The notes: generated by a model from the letters alone, not told the origin. Shown: positions 1 to 8,950, counted from the first letter of the stretch. The stretch is DNA of 64,000 bases from Candidatus Eisenbergiella stercoravium (GCA_019113175.1 DXHY01000011.1:103902-167901); one strand, 5' to 3'. Made by a program: numbers and translations.

Positions 1-92
1 ACCATTATGACGGCCAGCTGACGGGCGATTACGATCTGTTTCAGAGAAAAGAAGAGATCATTGCCTTTCTCGAGCGGGGGCTGCAGAATTGA
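1..92 (+). CDS. C-terminal end of an unidentified protein
   Basis: An open frame entering from the left edge reads 29 residues, ending in ERGLQN, and stops at a TGA at 90-92. The fragment is charged and carries no motif I recognise, so no function is assigned. It lies on the same strand as pckA, 205 bases upstream, and pckA has its own promoter, so the two are probably not co-transcribed from here. Confidence 0.5.
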   Translation, partial: HYDGQLTGDYDLFQRKEEIIAFLERGLQN

Positions 93-197
93 TTCCTGAT
101 GGAAGCTTCCGGATGCAGAATTCTTCAAACCCTGCATTTCAGCCGCTTCCGCTTATCCAAAATAATTCTCATTCATAAAAATTTAAGCCAAATTTTA

Positions 198-225
198 TTG
201 ATTTAATTGATTTATCATGTATAAT
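198..225 (+). promoter_or_regulatory. pckA promoter
   Basis: A -35 TTGATT (198-203) and a perfect -10 TATAAT (220-225) are separated by 16 bases, in an AT-rich stretch about 70 bases before the pckA start. This fits a sigma-A promoter. No catabolite or other operator was recognised next to it. Confidence 0.6.
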
Positions 226-297
226 TATGGATATGGGAAAAAAGGAGAAAATATCCGAATTTCCTGAAAAATAATAAGAAGAGAGGTAATAGGTAAG

Positions 298-1902
298 ATG
301 GCAGCGATTGATTTAACCAAGTATGGCATCACAGGAACCGTGGAAATTGTTCACAACCCTTCCTATGAGCTGTTATTTGAAGAAGAAACCAAGCCGGGTC
401 TTGAGGGATATGAAAAAGGACAGGTCAGCGAGCTGGGTGCAGTTAACGTAATGACCGGTATCTATACGGGACGTTCCCCCAAAGACAAATTCATCGTAAT
501 GGATGAGAATTCCAAGGACACCGTATGGTGGACCTCCGATGAGTACAAGAACGACAACCATCCCGCTTCCGAAGAGACCTGGAAGGCAGTAAAGGACATT
601 GCTCTGAAGGAGCTCTCTGATAAGAAGCTGTATGTTGTAGATGCTTTCTGCGGCGCCAACAAGGATACCCGCATGGCGATCCGTTTCATCATGGAAGTTG
701 CCTGGCAGGCACACTTTGTAACCAACATGTTCATTAAGCCTTCCGAGGAAGAGCTTGCAAACTTTGAGCCTGATTTCGTTGTCTACAACGCTTCCAAGGC
801 GAAGGTTGAGAACTACAAGGAGCTGGGACTGAACTCCGAGACGGCAGTTGTATTCAACATCACCAGCCGCGAGCAGGTTATCCTGAACACCTGGTATGGC
901 GGAGAGATGAAGAAGGGTATGTTCTCCATGATGAACTACTACCTGCCTCTGAAGGGAATCGCTTCCATGCACTGCTCCGCGAATACCGATATGAACGGTG
1001 AGAACACCGCCATCTTCTTCGGCCTTTCCGGAACCGGTAAGACCACCCTTTCCACCGATCCCAAGCGTCTGCTGATCGGCGATGACGAGCACGGCTGGGA
1101 CGACAACGGCGTGTTCAACTTCGAGGGCGGCTGCTATGCAAAGGTTATCGACCTGGACAAGGACTCCGAGCCTGATATCTACAACGCAATCAAGAGAAAC
1201 GCTCTGCTTGAGAACGTAACTCTGGATGAGAACGGCAAGATCGACTTCACCGATAAGAGCGTGACCGAGAACACCCGTGTATCTTATCCGATTGACCATA
1301 TTAAGAACATTGTGCGCCCTGTATCTGCAGCGCCTGCAGCCAAGGAAGTTATCTTCCTGTCCGCTGACGCTTTCGGCGTACTGCCTCCGGTATCCATCCT
1401 GACTCCCGAACAGACCCAGTACTACTTCCTGTCCGGATTCACCGCAAAGCTTGCCGGAACCGAGCGCGGAATCACCGAGCCCACTCCTACCTTCTCCGCC
1501 TGCTTCGGACAGGCCTTCCTGGAGCTGCATCCGACCAAGTATGCGGAAGAGCTGGTAAAGAGAATGCAGCAGAGCGGCGCAAAGGCTTATCTGGTTAACA
1601 CCGGATGGAACGGCACCGGAAAGCGTATCTCCATCAAGGATACCCGCGGAATCATCGACGCGATCCTGAACGGAGACATTCTGAAGGCTCCCACCAAGAA
1701 GATCCCTTACTTCAACATCGAAGTACCTACCGAGCTTCCTGGTGTTGACACCAACATCCTTGACCCTCGCGACACCTATGCAGATGCGTCCGAGTGGGAG
1801 ACCAAGGCGAAGGATCTGGCTTCCAGATTCATCAAGAACTTCTCCAAGTACGAAGGAAACGAAGCCGGAAAGGCTCTGGTTTCCGCTGGCCCTCAGCTGT
1901 AA
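298..1902 (+). CDS. pckA: Phosphoenolpyruvate carboxykinase (ATP)
   Basis: Cytosolic enzyme interconverting oxaloacetate plus ATP with PEP, CO2 and ADP. In gut anaerobes it can run in the PEP-carboxylating, ATP-yielding direction during fermentation. The 534-residue length is normal for the ATP-dependent family. Visible motifs are GRSPKDKF near residue 58 (substrate-binding Arg), the kinase P-loop GLSGTGKTT at about 242-250, and the metal-binding IGDDEHGW at about 260-267. The ATG follows a GAGAGG site. The gene is monocistronic, with its own promoter and a strong terminator at 2012-2040. Codon use is highly biased, as in abundant proteins. A long open frame on the opposite strand is a by-product of this bias. 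Confidence 0.97.
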   Translation: MAAIDLTKYGITGTVEIVHNPSYELLFEEETKPGLEGYEKGQVSELGAVNVMTGIYTGRSPKDKFIVMDENSKDTVWWTSDEYKNDNHPASEETWKAVKDIALKELSDKKLYVVDAFCGANKDTRMAIRFIMEVAWQAHFVTNMFIKPSEEELANFEPDFVVYNASKAKVENYKELGLNSETAVVFNITSREQVILNTWYGGEMKKGMFSMMNYYLPLKGIASMHCSANTDMNGENTAIFFGLSGTGKTTLSTDPKRLLIGDDEHGWDDNGVFNFEGGCYAKVIDLDKDSEPDIYNAIKRNALLENVTLDENGKIDFTDKSVTENTRVSYPIDHIKNIVRPVSAAPAAKEVIFLSADAFGVLPPVSILTPEQTQYYFLSGFTAKLAGTERGITEPTPTFSACFGQAFLELHPTKYAEELVKRMQQSGAKAYLVNTGWNGTGKRISIKDTRGIIDAILNGDILKAPTKKIPYFNIEVPTELPGVDTNILDPRDTYADASEWETKAKDLASRFIKNFSKYEGNEAGKALVSAGPQL

Positions 1903-2011
1903 ATCGTACCGGTACAGGCATATCTGCGCAGACGCTTATCAGTCATGCGCAGGATATACATTGCATAATATGCATGCATATCATGCAAGAAAAAAGAATT
2001 TCGGATTTTTT

Positions 2012-2040
2012 CAGGCGTGGCTTTGGCCGCGCCTGTTTTT
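2012..2040 (+). terminator. Rho-independent terminator of pckA
   Basis: Arms CAGGCG-TGGC and GCCG-CGCCTG close on a short loop and are followed directly by a T run (2036-2040). The position, about 110 bases after the pckA stop, fits transcription termination. Confidence 0.75.
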
Positions 2041-2060
2041 GAAAGATGCTTTTTCTATCC

Positions 2061-2240
2061 GATGAAAGGGAGGTGAAACGGAAGTGAAAAACATACTCGC
2101 TTTGCTGGAACTGAGGAATGGCCTCAGCCAGGTGAGAGCCCATGCAGAATGACAGATCTGTGTGATCGCGGAGACTGCGCCGTAAGGCGGAAGACTCCGA
2201 TTTCTGTATGGGCGAAACAGGCAGATCGGCTCATTCTGCA
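2061..2240 (+). ncRNA. Candidate structured leader RNA before the CD3324-family gene
   Basis: The region folds on paper into nested elements: outer arms GCAGAATGA (2144-2152) and TCATTCTGC (2231-2239), an inner stem CGGAG (2169-2173) with CTCCG (2195-2199), and at its tip CGCC-GTAA-GGCG (2178-2189) with a GNRA-type tetraloop. A smaller hairpin, CTGAGG-AATGG-CCTCAG, lies within the short frame before it. I could not match it to a T-box, M-box, cobalamin, fluoride, GEMM or SRP pattern. It may be a cis-regulator or a small RNA of unknown class. Confidence 0.4.
2084..2152 (+). CDS. Possible 22-residue leader peptide
   Basis: A GTG start sits 9-10 bases after a near-perfect Shine-Dalgarno (AAGGGAGGTG, 2066-2075) and opens a 22-codon frame ending at TGA 2150-2152. 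The peptide begins VKNILALLEL and has no recognisable domain. Its stop falls exactly within the left arm of the inverted repeat 2144-2152/2231-2239, so ribosomes stopping there could affect folding downstream. This is inference. The strong ribosome site is the main reason for listing it. Confidence 0.35.
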   Translation: MKNILALLELRNGLSQVRAHAE

Positions 2241-2322
2241 CTTATTTGTGTAACAGACGGGATGTGGACGCGTTTTTCTGAAAAAGAAAGGCTGCGTTTC
2301 CGCGCGGTTGCGGACAAATAAG
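2241..2322 (+). promoter_or_regulatory. Inverted repeat overlapping a ribosome binding site
   Basis: CTTATTTGT (2241-2249) is an exact reverse complement of ACAAATAAG (2314-2322). The right arm runs into the AAGGAG ribosome site (2320-2325) of the following gene, so closing this stem would half-bury the site. Translation control is an inference from that overlap. Confidence 0.4.
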
Positions 2323-2333
2323 GAGAGGCAGAA

Positions 2334-2600
2334 ATGGGATACAGAAATGCAGCGGATATTTTACCGGAAAATCTTCTGGAAGCGATCCAGGCCTATATCG
2401 AGGGAGAGGTTGTATATATTCCGAAAACATCTCCGAGGAAGGACTGGGGAGAAGGGAGCGGCTCCCAGGGATATTACCGCAGAAGGAATGTGGAGATCAG
2501 AAAGAGTTTCCTTGCGGGAATGTCGATGGAGGAGCTGGCGCTCAGGTACGGGCTGGCGCGGGGGACGATCCGGAATATTATTTATAAACAGAATGTATGA
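2334..2600 (+). CDS. CD3324-family HTH protein
   Basis: An 88-residue small protein that I recognise as the CD3324 family of Clostridia. It has an N-terminal N-A-A-D-I-L-P-E-N-L stretch, a central YIEGEVVYIP segment, a basic R-K-D-W-G linker, and a C-terminal helix-turn-helix (about residues 58-86, MEELALRYGLARGTIRNII). The fold resembles Mor-type DNA-binding domains, so it probably binds DNA, but targets are unknown. The ATG has an AAGGAGAGG site. It sits alone between a structured leader and a terminator, which suggests it is controlled mainly through the leader. Confidence 0.8.
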   Translation: MGYRNAADILPENLLEAIQAYIEGEVVYIPKTSPRKDWGEGSGSQGYYRRRNVEIRKSFLAGMSMEELALRYGLARGTIRNIIYKQNV

Positions 2601-2650
2601 AGGCCGGGACGCATGCCTGATGGCAGGCGGCCAGGGCTGTACATGTACAA

Positions 2651-2680
2651 AGCGGCGCTTTATGGCGCCGCTTTTCTTTG
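2651..2680 (+). terminator. Terminator after the CD3324-family gene
   Basis: AGCGGCGC and GGCGCCGCT arms around a TTTAT loop, followed by TTTCTTT. It is a compact GC-rich stem with a T-rich tail, about 50 bases after the stop. Confidence 0.8.
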
Positions 2681-2690
2681 ACTAAATATT

Positions 2691-2699
2691 TGTTATAAT
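2691..2699 (+). promoter_or_regulatory. Extended -10 promoter for the WYL regulator
   Basis: TGTTATAAT matches the extended -10 (TGnTATAAT) exactly. The nearby TTGACT is only 10 bases away and cannot be its -35. It lies about 90 bases before the regulator start. Confidence 0.5.
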
Positions 2700-2786
2700 G
2701 GAAACAGGACATACAGGTGTCATGTTTCATGGGATATGATAAAGACAGCCTCGGAAAAGATGGGGCATACCGGACTGGAGGAAGCT

Positions 2787-3692
2787 ATGAAAATCGACCG
2801 TCTGATCGGCATTTTATCCATCCTGCTGCAGAAGGATACCGTCACCGCGCCGGAGCTGGCGGAACGATTCGAAGTGTCCCGGCGCACCATCGGGCGGGAT
2901 ATCGACGCGCTGTGCCGGGCGGGGATTCCGATTCAGACCAGGCAGGGAACAAACGGCGGAATATCCATCATGGAGAACTTCCGGATGGACCGGACTCTTC
3001 TGACCGGGGAAGAAATGCGGGACATTCTGGCAGGACTTCGCAGTCTGGACAGCGTCAACGGCACAAACCGCTACGGACAGCTCATGGAAAAGCTTTCCGC
3101 TGGTTCTTCCAATTTTATGACAGGGGACCAGTCTGTGCTCATTGATCTGTCCTCCTGGTATAAGGACTCCCTGGCTCCCAAAATCGAACTGATCCGAAAC
3201 GCCATTGACGGCTGCAGGGAGCTTCAGTTTCTGTATTATGCCCCAAAGGGAGAGAGCAGAAGGAGCATCGAGCCTTATTACCTGATTTTTCGCTGGTCCA
3301 GCTGGTATGTCTGGGGCTGGTGCGGACTGCGGAAGGACTTCCGCCTGTTCAAGCTGAACCGTATGGAGGAACTGCGCCTGTCAGAGAGCACATTCATCAA
3401 AAGGCCGGTGCCCCTGCCGGATCTGAAAAATGAAAGAATCTTTCCGGGCGGAATTCATGTGAAAGCGCTGTTTGACGCCGGATGCAAGTGGCGGCTGGTG
3501 GAGGAGTTCGGCGCGGCCTGCTTTCAGGAACAGCCGGACGGGAGGCTTCTGTTTTCCGCTGATTATACGGACGAGGAAAATCTGCTTACCTGGCTGCTTT
3601 CCTTCCGTGACCGTGCGGAGATTCTGGAGCCGGAAAACCTGAGGAAGAAAATGCGGATGGAGCTGGAAAGAACTCTGGAGCGATATACCTGA
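2787..3692 (+). CDS. HTH/WYL-domain transcriptional regulator (YafY type)
   Basis: Cytosolic regulator with an N-terminal HTH_11 winged helix (about residues 1-60, with ELAERFEVSRRTIGRDIDAL as recognition region) and a central WYL ligand-binding domain (about 140-215, containing SSWYVWGWC). The 301-residue length is typical. I chose the ATG at 2787 because CTGGAGG lies six bases before it; an in-frame ATG at 2736 lacks a site. The next gene, a GyrI-like small-molecule-binding protein, follows after 22 bases, so the pair is probably one transcript responding to a small ligand. The ligand cannot be told from sequence. Confidence 0.88.
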   Translation: MKIDRLIGILSILLQKDTVTAPELAERFEVSRRTIGRDIDALCRAGIPIQTRQGTNGGISIMENFRMDRTLLTGEEMRDILAGLRSLDSVNGTNRYGQLMEKLSAGSSNFMTGDQSVLIDLSSWYKDSLAPKIELIRNAIDGCRELQFLYYAPKGESRRSIEPYYLIFRWSSWYVWGWCGLRKDFRLFKLNRMEELRLSESTFIKRPVPLPDLKNERIFPGGIHVKALFDAGCKWRLVEEFGAACFQEQPDGRLLFSADYTDEENLLTWLLSFRDRAEILEPENLRKKMRMELERTLERYT

Positions 3693-3714
3693 AAGAAGCA
3701 GGAGGTATCTGAAA

Positions 3715-4455
3715 ATGGCATTTGATTACAAAAAAGAATACAAAGAATTTTACCTGCCGCCCAAAAAGCCTGGGATCATTGATGTCCCTGAGATGAACTA
3801 TGTGGCCGTCCGGGGCCGTGGAAATCCCAACGAGCCGGATGGAGAATATCAGGCGGCAATGGGGATCTTATACGGAATCGCCTTCACCATCAAAATGAGC
3901 GAAAGGGCGGGACATGCAATCGAAGGATATTTTTCCTATGTGGTTCCGCCGCTGGAAGGGCTTTGGCGGCAGCGGGGAATGCAAGGAAAGGAAGTAGGAT
4001 TCGATTACGGGAGGAAAGAAGATCTGGAATGGATTTCCATGATCCGCCTGCCGGAATTTGTGACAAGGGGAGTCTTTGACTGGGCGGTTCGGGAAGCTGA
4101 GGAGAAAAAACAGAAGGATTTTTCAAAAGCGGAATTTTTTACATATTGTGAAGGGCTATGTGTGCAGTGCATGCATGTGGGGCCATATGACGACGAACCG
4201 GACACGATCAGACGGATGAAGGAATATGCCAAAGAGCTGGGATATGAGGTGGATGACCGGAGTGTGGAAAACGGGCAGGAAAAAAGACAGGAAAAATGGG
4301 ATGAAGGGGAGAAAAACGGGAAGGATGGGGTATTATTTCAGCGCTGCCATCATGAGATCTATCTGAGCGATCCCAGACGCACCGCGCCCGAACGGCTTCG
4401 CACGGTAATCCGGCAGCCGGTAAGGCTGCGGTGCTGTCCGGATCGTTTATTATAA
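3715..4455 (+). CDS. GyrI-like small-molecule-binding domain protein
   Basis: A soluble single-domain protein of the GyrI-like/SOUL superfamily that may bind lipophilic ligands. Features are MNYVAVRGRGNP near residue 26, the FSYVVPPLEGLW segment, and the GPYDDEP ligand-pocket signature near residue 157, ending in the usual HHEIYLSDPRR motif. Relatives are about 210 residues; this one has a lower-complexity E/K/G insertion near 190-205 and a short tail after the conserved end. It starts 22 bases behind the WYL regulator and probably forms an operon with it. Its stop overlaps the end of the convergent oxidoreductase gene by six bases. Confidence 0.82.
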   Translation: MAFDYKKEYKEFYLPPKKPGIIDVPEMNYVAVRGRGNPNEPDGEYQAAMGILYGIAFTIKMSERAGHAIEGYFSYVVPPLEGLWRQRGMQGKEVGFDYGRKEDLEWISMIRLPEFVTRGVFDWAVREAEEKKQKDFSKAEFFTYCEGLCVQCMHVGPYDDEPDTIRRMKEYAKELGYEVDDRSVENGQEKRQEKWDEGEKNGKDGVLFQRCHHEIYLSDPRRTAPERLRTVIRQPVRLRCCPDRLL

Positions 4456-5760
4456 TGCGGTATGAGGAAGATAAGCCCCCATTTTTTTCAGTTTTTTCTG
4501 CAGTTCAGGAACTGAAATTTCACGCGGACTGCTATCTTTTGCCATGGCTGCCGCAGCGCCGGCCGCCATGCCGGTGATAAAGCAGCATGGCATTACTCTT
4601 GTGGAGCCGTTCATTTCGCGGCTGGTGCTGATGCAGCGTCCAGCCACCAGCAGATTGACGGTATCCTGCGGCAGCAGGCAGCGGTAGGGAATACCATAGC
4701 TGTTTCCTTTCCCGTATCCTTTGAGATAGTTCTCTTCATATTGAGATTTTTCAGCTCCCGGTGCAATGGGATGCAGGTCAATCGGATAGCAGTAACGACC
4801 GATCTCGTCTTCAAAAGATGCACGGGAATCATAGTCTTCATTGCTGAGGATATATTCGCCCCGGATACGCCGGGTCTCCCGGAAGCCTAGAAGTCCTCCT
4901 GTGGAAACCAGTTTTGCGTTTTCGTAGCCTTCGAGATAATGATTGTAATAAAATTCATATTCCGGCATCCGGCGGCGGGCTTCAATGATACCACGCGTAA
5001 TATCGGATTCACTGGTACCGTCCACGGAAAATACATGTCCAATATTGCCGCCGCCCATATCAGAGGGCAGATGCCACATGCCGGGCAGGCTGGAATCCTG
5101 CACGCTGAACACACCGTCGGCAAATGCCCGGGAGAGATTTCGGTTATCCGGATCCTGGCCGACGATTACGACTGCCCGTTCCCAATCTACGTTGCTCCAC
5201 AGGCTGCAAAGGGTGGCGGGCATCATACATCCCCTTTCGTCGCCCTTATCTGCGTGTGCGCCTGCCATCATTGCCAGCGTACCGTCGCCGGTACAGTCAA
5301 TAAAGGTATGTGCCTGTATGGCAAACAACTGCTCATGTCCCTGTAGAATCACCGAATCGATCAGGCCATTTTCTGCCTGTACGTCGATCAGCGTGGTGTC
5401 AAACAGAAAATCCGCACCACTTTTTACCATCATGTCATCATATATCCGTTTGAGCTTTTCGATGTCTATTGGAAATTCCAGTTCAGTAAAGTCGGCCTGT
5501 GAGCCGTATAACGCATCGAATACTTCACGGCCGATCCCCCCAGCCATAAAGTTCACACCATCTGAAAAACGCATGAAAGCCGGTACGGAGGAAAGCGCAG
5601 CAGCGCCTCCGAAGCTCTGGTGTTTTTCGGCAAGGAAAACGCTGACGCCCATGCGCGCCGCGGTAACGGCGGCTGCCAGTCCGGCCGGACCGCCGCCTGC
5701 AATAAATACATCTACCTGCCTGGTTACGGGTATTTTGCGCTGAAATATGATTTCTTTCAT
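4450..5760 (-). CDS. FAD-dependent oxidoreductase of the glycan locus
   Basis: Flavoprotein of the FAD_oxidored (PF12831-like) class. It has a dinucleotide-binding GGGPAGLAAAV about 18 residues in, a DCTGDGTLA motif near mid-protein, and a C-terminal LLVAGRCIS and GAAAAMA segment closing the FAD fold. There is no signal peptide, so it is cytosolic. It is the last gene of the minus-strand set AraC - GH78 - oxidoreductase, so it may oxidise a sugar released by the locus, but the substrate is unknown. I prefer the second ATG (5758-5760), which has GGAG at good spacing; an upstream ATG at 5772 is possible. Length about 436 residues. Confidence 0.85.
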   Translation of the reverse strand: MKEIIFQRKIPVTRQVDVFIAGGGPAGLAAAVTAARMGVSVFLAEKHQSFGGAAALSSVPAFMRFSDGVNFMAGGIGREVFDALYGSQADFTELEFPIDIEKLKRIYDDMMVKSGADFLFDTTLIDVQAENGLIDSVILQGHEQLFAIQAHTFIDCTGDGTLAMMAGAHADKGDERGCMMPATLCSLWSNVDWERAVVIVGQDPDNRNLSRAFADGVFSVQDSSLPGMWHLPSDMGGGNIGHVFSVDGTSESDITRGIIEARRRMPEYEFYYNHYLEGYENAKLVSTGGLLGFRETRRIRGEYILSNEDYDSRASFEDEIGRYCYPIDLHPIAPGAEKSQYEENYLKGYGKGNSYGIPYRCLLPQDTVNLLVAGRCISTSREMNGSTRVMPCCFITGMAAGAAAAMAKDSSPREISVPELQKKLKKMGAYLPHTAL

Positions 5761-5795
5761 ATCCTTCTCCATTAAAATTTATTTTTGCTGAATAG

Positions 5796-5817
5796 ACAGA
5801 AACTGCGGTGTTTCTGT
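5796..5817 (-). other. Intergenic hairpin between GH78 and oxidoreductase genes
   Basis: ACAGAAAC and GTTTCTGT form an eight-base-pair stem with a TGCGGT loop, 21 bases after the GH78 stop. There is no T tail, so it is more likely an mRNA processing or stability element than a terminator. Confidence 0.35.
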
Positions 5818-5838
5818 TATTCGTTGATGATGAAAACT

Positions 5839-7923
5839 TTATTTCTGGATGGATGCTTTCCGGCTTTCCAGTTCAATCAGAACCGGAATCGGTGCTGATG
5901 CCCAGGCGTGGCAAAGGCTGGTATTCCATTTTTGTTCTTTTCCCCATGCCTCATAGGCGGAAGTGGCGCCTTCCGATATCATCTGATACCAGGAGTGGCA
6001 GCTTTTATTGGCAATTAATTCACGGACTGCCTGGGGACAGCCGAGCCGGAGTAGTCCAAAAAGTACAAAATAGGATACATACACACCACAGCAAAGACCT
6101 TTCTGCATGATGAATTCCGCAATCCGGTTTCCTTCTGGTGCAAGGTTAAAAAAGGCAGCAAAGGCATTTGCGTGAAGGGAGCTGTGTCTGCTTATTGTAG
6201 AATCCACGAACAATCCGGTTTCCTGGTCGAAAAAGTGTGTAATAAACTGCTGCTTCAGCTGTTCAGCTTCAGAAAAATCTGATTTGGAGGCAGGTGTTGG
6301 ATCAGATATTTTTAAGATGCTTCGCAGCCTTTCCATACATTGCTTCATTCCGATGTACAAAGCGTTTATCACATTATGACAGCCCTTTCCGACAGGAGAC
6401 TGAGGCAGATCAAAGTCATAATTATCTCTCAGATTTGCCGGCCAGTCCACAAGATTCCACTTGGTGTTTACCTGTTCCAGTAAACCGCTGTCATTTTTGA
6501 ACTTGTCAAAATATTGTTCGACGCCTTTTGCGGCCGGATAAAGTTTTTCAAGAAAAGCGCTGTCCTTTGTAAAGTCATAATACATAAGAAGCTGATAGGG
6601 ATAGAGCAGGGAGTAGTCTGCGATTTCCTGCATAAAACTTCCGGGAGCAACAGCCATCATCCCTCTGCAGATTATTGTGGAATGTGCGAAATCCATGAGT
6701 GCCTTTTTAAAAAGCTTCGTATCTCCGGTGAGGCAGTACAGCGCATGAGCGGTCACGGTAAGGTCTCCCAGATACTGTCCCTTTTCACGGCTCGGACAGT
6801 CAAGAAAACCCTCCTGACAGCAGTTCCTGACTGCGTTTTTGCAGATATTCCAGATCTGCCGTATCAGCGGATCTTCTGAATGAAAGCTGCATCTGCTGTC
6901 GTCAAATGGATAATGTCGGAAGAAAACTCTGAAATCCTCCATATCCAGATCTTTTTCTGTGATCAGCTGCACATATCGAAAACATTTGTACTCAAAGGTT
7001 TCCAGATTGTTGGCACCATCCGCCAGTATAAGACGATCCTCATAGCAGCAGCCGCATCGCATTTCGTAGCGTACAACAACATTACTCAGGGAAACGTCAT
7101 TGACAGATTTCCCGGAGTCGGAATCAATCAGTTCTTCCCCGTATCGAATTATGACTTCATCGTCGCTGCAGCCGGTGACCGTCATGGAGAAGGTTCCGGT
7201 CAATTCTGTACCAAAATCGAGAAGATATCCATTGGAAAGTTTTTTGACCTGAGTTGGCTTTCGTTCTTCAACTGTTACATTGTCACATGGCTGTGGAATG
7301 AAAACGTGGTCGTCTTCACTGCATATAACGGCTGTTTCCCAGCGGGAATCATCATAATAGGGAGATTTCCAGCCGGAAAGCTTTTTGCGGTTATCAATAA
7401 TTTCATTAAACTGTGTATTATAGCCTATGATTCTGTTGTAGCCATATTCTTCCAGGGTTCTACATTTCCATCTGTTGTCCAGAAGCTGTATGCCATCGGC
7501 CCACAGCTCGGCAATCATCCCCTGCCTGTAGTCCCCGCTGGTATATGCCCGGTTAACAAGGCCTTGATAATATACATGAACAGCAACAGTATTTACACCT
7601 TTCCGGAGATGATCCGTAATATTCACCTGGTTGTAATAGTAGCAGAAGGGATAGGAGCCGGCCGGTCCCTGGGTGATATAAGTCCCGTTTACATAAAGTC
7701 TGTAATGGTCATCTGCTGAAATGTACAGAACAGCTTTTTCCGGCTGACTGGACAGCACAAACGTCTTGCGGAATATGGTATGATTGTTTTTCAAATCCTC
7801 CCGATGTACAGGTGCCTGAAACCGGGAATCCCATTCCCGGTGGAGCAGCTGAAGCGGCTTTACGTTTTTAAACAGGGGGCTGCATATCCAGGTATTTTGC
7901 CATTTTTTTCCTTTTATATTCAT
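5839..7923 (-). CDS. GH78-type alpha-L-rhamnosidase-like enzyme
   Basis: Predicted to remove terminal rhamnose from plant glycans. The N-terminal half is beta-rich with the DDHYRLYVNGTYI and GVNTVAVHVYYQG signatures typical of rhamnosidase N-domains. The catalytic alpha/alpha barrel starts near residue 340 and carries DCPSREKGQYLGD near 375, corresponding to the GH78 acid-residue motif. With 694 residues it is shorter than many GH78 enzymes (about 900), mainly in the front domains. No signal peptide is seen, so substrate is probably imported first by the divergent ABC transporter. The ATG has an AAAGGAAAG site. It follows the AraC gene by 63 bases with no terminator. Confidence 0.85.
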   Translation of the reverse strand: MNIKGKKWQNTWICSPLFKNVKPLQLLHREWDSRFQAPVHREDLKNNHTIFRKTFVLSSQPEKAVLYISADDHYRLYVNGTYITQGPAGSYPFCYYYNQVNITDHLRKGVNTVAVHVYYQGLVNRAYTSGDYRQGMIAELWADGIQLLDNRWKCRTLEEYGYNRIIGYNTQFNEIIDNRKKLSGWKSPYYDDSRWETAVICSEDDHVFIPQPCDNVTVEERKPTQVKKLSNGYLLDFGTELTGTFSMTVTGCSDDEVIIRYGEELIDSDSGKSVNDVSLSNVVVRYEMRCGCCYEDRLILADGANNLETFEYKCFRYVQLITEKDLDMEDFRVFFRHYPFDDSRCSFHSEDPLIRQIWNICKNAVRNCCQEGFLDCPSREKGQYLGDLTVTAHALYCLTGDTKLFKKALMDFAHSTIICRGMMAVAPGSFMQEIADYSLLYPYQLLMYYDFTKDSAFLEKLYPAAKGVEQYFDKFKNDSGLLEQVNTKWNLVDWPANLRDNYDFDLPQSPVGKGCHNVINALYIGMKQCMERLRSILKISDPTPASKSDFSEAEQLKQQFITHFFDQETGLFVDSTISRHSSLHANAFAAFFNLAPEGNRIAEFIMQKGLCCGVYVSYFVLFGLLRLGCPQAVRELIANKSCHSWYQMISEGATSAYEAWGKEQKWNTSLCHAWASAPIPVLIELESRKASIQK

Positions 7924-7986
7924 AAATATAATCTTTCCTTTTGGTAATCAGCGGAAGCAGTCAGGCTTATGGTTCCTGAAGAAAGA

Positions 7987-8831
7987 CTACCTGTTTCCAT
8001 GAAAACGGGAAACTTTGGATGGAGATGTACCTTTTTGCTCGCGGTACACCTTGCTGAAATAAAATACATCTGAAAAACCGCACAGCTCGGCGACCTCTCC
8101 TACCGTATTTTCTCCGTTTAAAAGCATGTTCTCGGCCTGGTTAAGCCGGATGGTAGTGATGTATTGACGAAAGGACATCCCGGTCTGCTGTTTGAACAGA
8201 TTGCCAAAATAAACAGGGCTTAAATCGACGATTCTGGCCGCGTCGGAAAGCTTCAATGGCTGATTGTAATGACTGGCGACATATTCCATAATCTTTTTTA
8301 CCCGGAAATCGGATATTTTATTTTCTTCTCTGGTATATAGAAGCTGATAAAATTCTTCCAGAATGAGCAGAATATAAGCCTGTGCGTGAAGCTTACATCC
8401 TGGCCTTTTCAGCAGAATGGATTTTTGAATCTCGTCATATAAAAAGGACAGACTGGGATGATTCCCAATCCTGCAGACCAGAGGAAAGGGAAGAGAGAAA
8501 GGCTCACCTTCAGGAGTGCGCACAATAATATTCAGGCATTGACTTTCGATAAGACGGTCCGGAAAGGTTCTGGCGCGTCTTGTACTTCCGGGAGGAATAC
8601 AGAGCAGATCTCCGGCAGAGACAGGGTAGACTTTGTCGTTAATAGAATATTCGGCTTCTCCGCCAACAATATATGTAACATCGGTATAATCGATAATGCT
8701 GCGCGGAATAATCCATCCCGGCGTCGGATAGCGGTGAATGTAATATACCAGATCGACAGTAAACTGATCATTATAAATATTGTCTACAGAAAGGTCTGGG
8801 TGTGAGGGGGGGGGGTAAAATGATCTTTCAT
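7987..8831 (-). CDS. AraC-family regulator, out of frame by a C10 tract
   Basis: Likely activator of the divergent sugar operon. Reading minus-strand from GTG 8523 gives the last 178 residues, with two AraC helix-turn-helix units (around RIVDLSPVYFGNLFKQQTG and EVAELCGFSDVFYFSKV). The same frame continues upstream without a stop through a cupin-like ligand domain (DVTYIVGGEAEYSI, GDLLCIPPGS) but contains no ATG, GTG or TTG before 8523. The only sensible start, ATG at 8831 with AGGAG 12 bases upstream and a good promoter, is joined to it by ten C residues on the coding strand. Eleven or eight would give one 280-281-residue protein, the usual AraC size; ten gives an early stop. Slipped-strand phase variation, a mutation, or a sequencing slip are the options. 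Confidence 0.8.
8806..8815 (+). repeat. G10 homopolymer at the start of the AraC gene
   Basis: Ten consecutive G residues (C on the coding strand) five codons after the AraC start. It is the longest G/C run I noticed in the window and lies where slippage would switch the gene on or off. Confidence 0.9.
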
Positions 8832-8870
8832 ATTAAACAAATGCTCCTGCAAACTGCCTGTTTCAGGTGA

Positions 8871-8899
8871 AGTATAGCACGATATTTTTTTTTCAGCAA
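8871..8899 (-). promoter_or_regulatory. Promoter of the AraC - GH78 - oxidoreductase set
   Basis: On the minus strand, TTGCTG (8899-8894) and TATACT (8876-8871) are spaced by exactly 17 bases. It lies about 40 bases before the proposed AraC start at 8831. Confidence 0.6.
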
Positions 8900-8950
8900 T
8901 GATTATTACAAAATATCTTTAGTTTTTCCATGTCCGGATAAAGTCAATCT

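Noticed and set aside
373..1530. 385-codon open frame on the strand opposite pckA
   Set aside because: It lies wholly inside pckA, has no ribosome site or family features, and arises from the strong codon bias of pckA.
2678..2699. TTGACT as -35 for the TATAAT at 2694
   Set aside because: The spacing of 10 bases is far too short; the extended -10 explains the promoter better.
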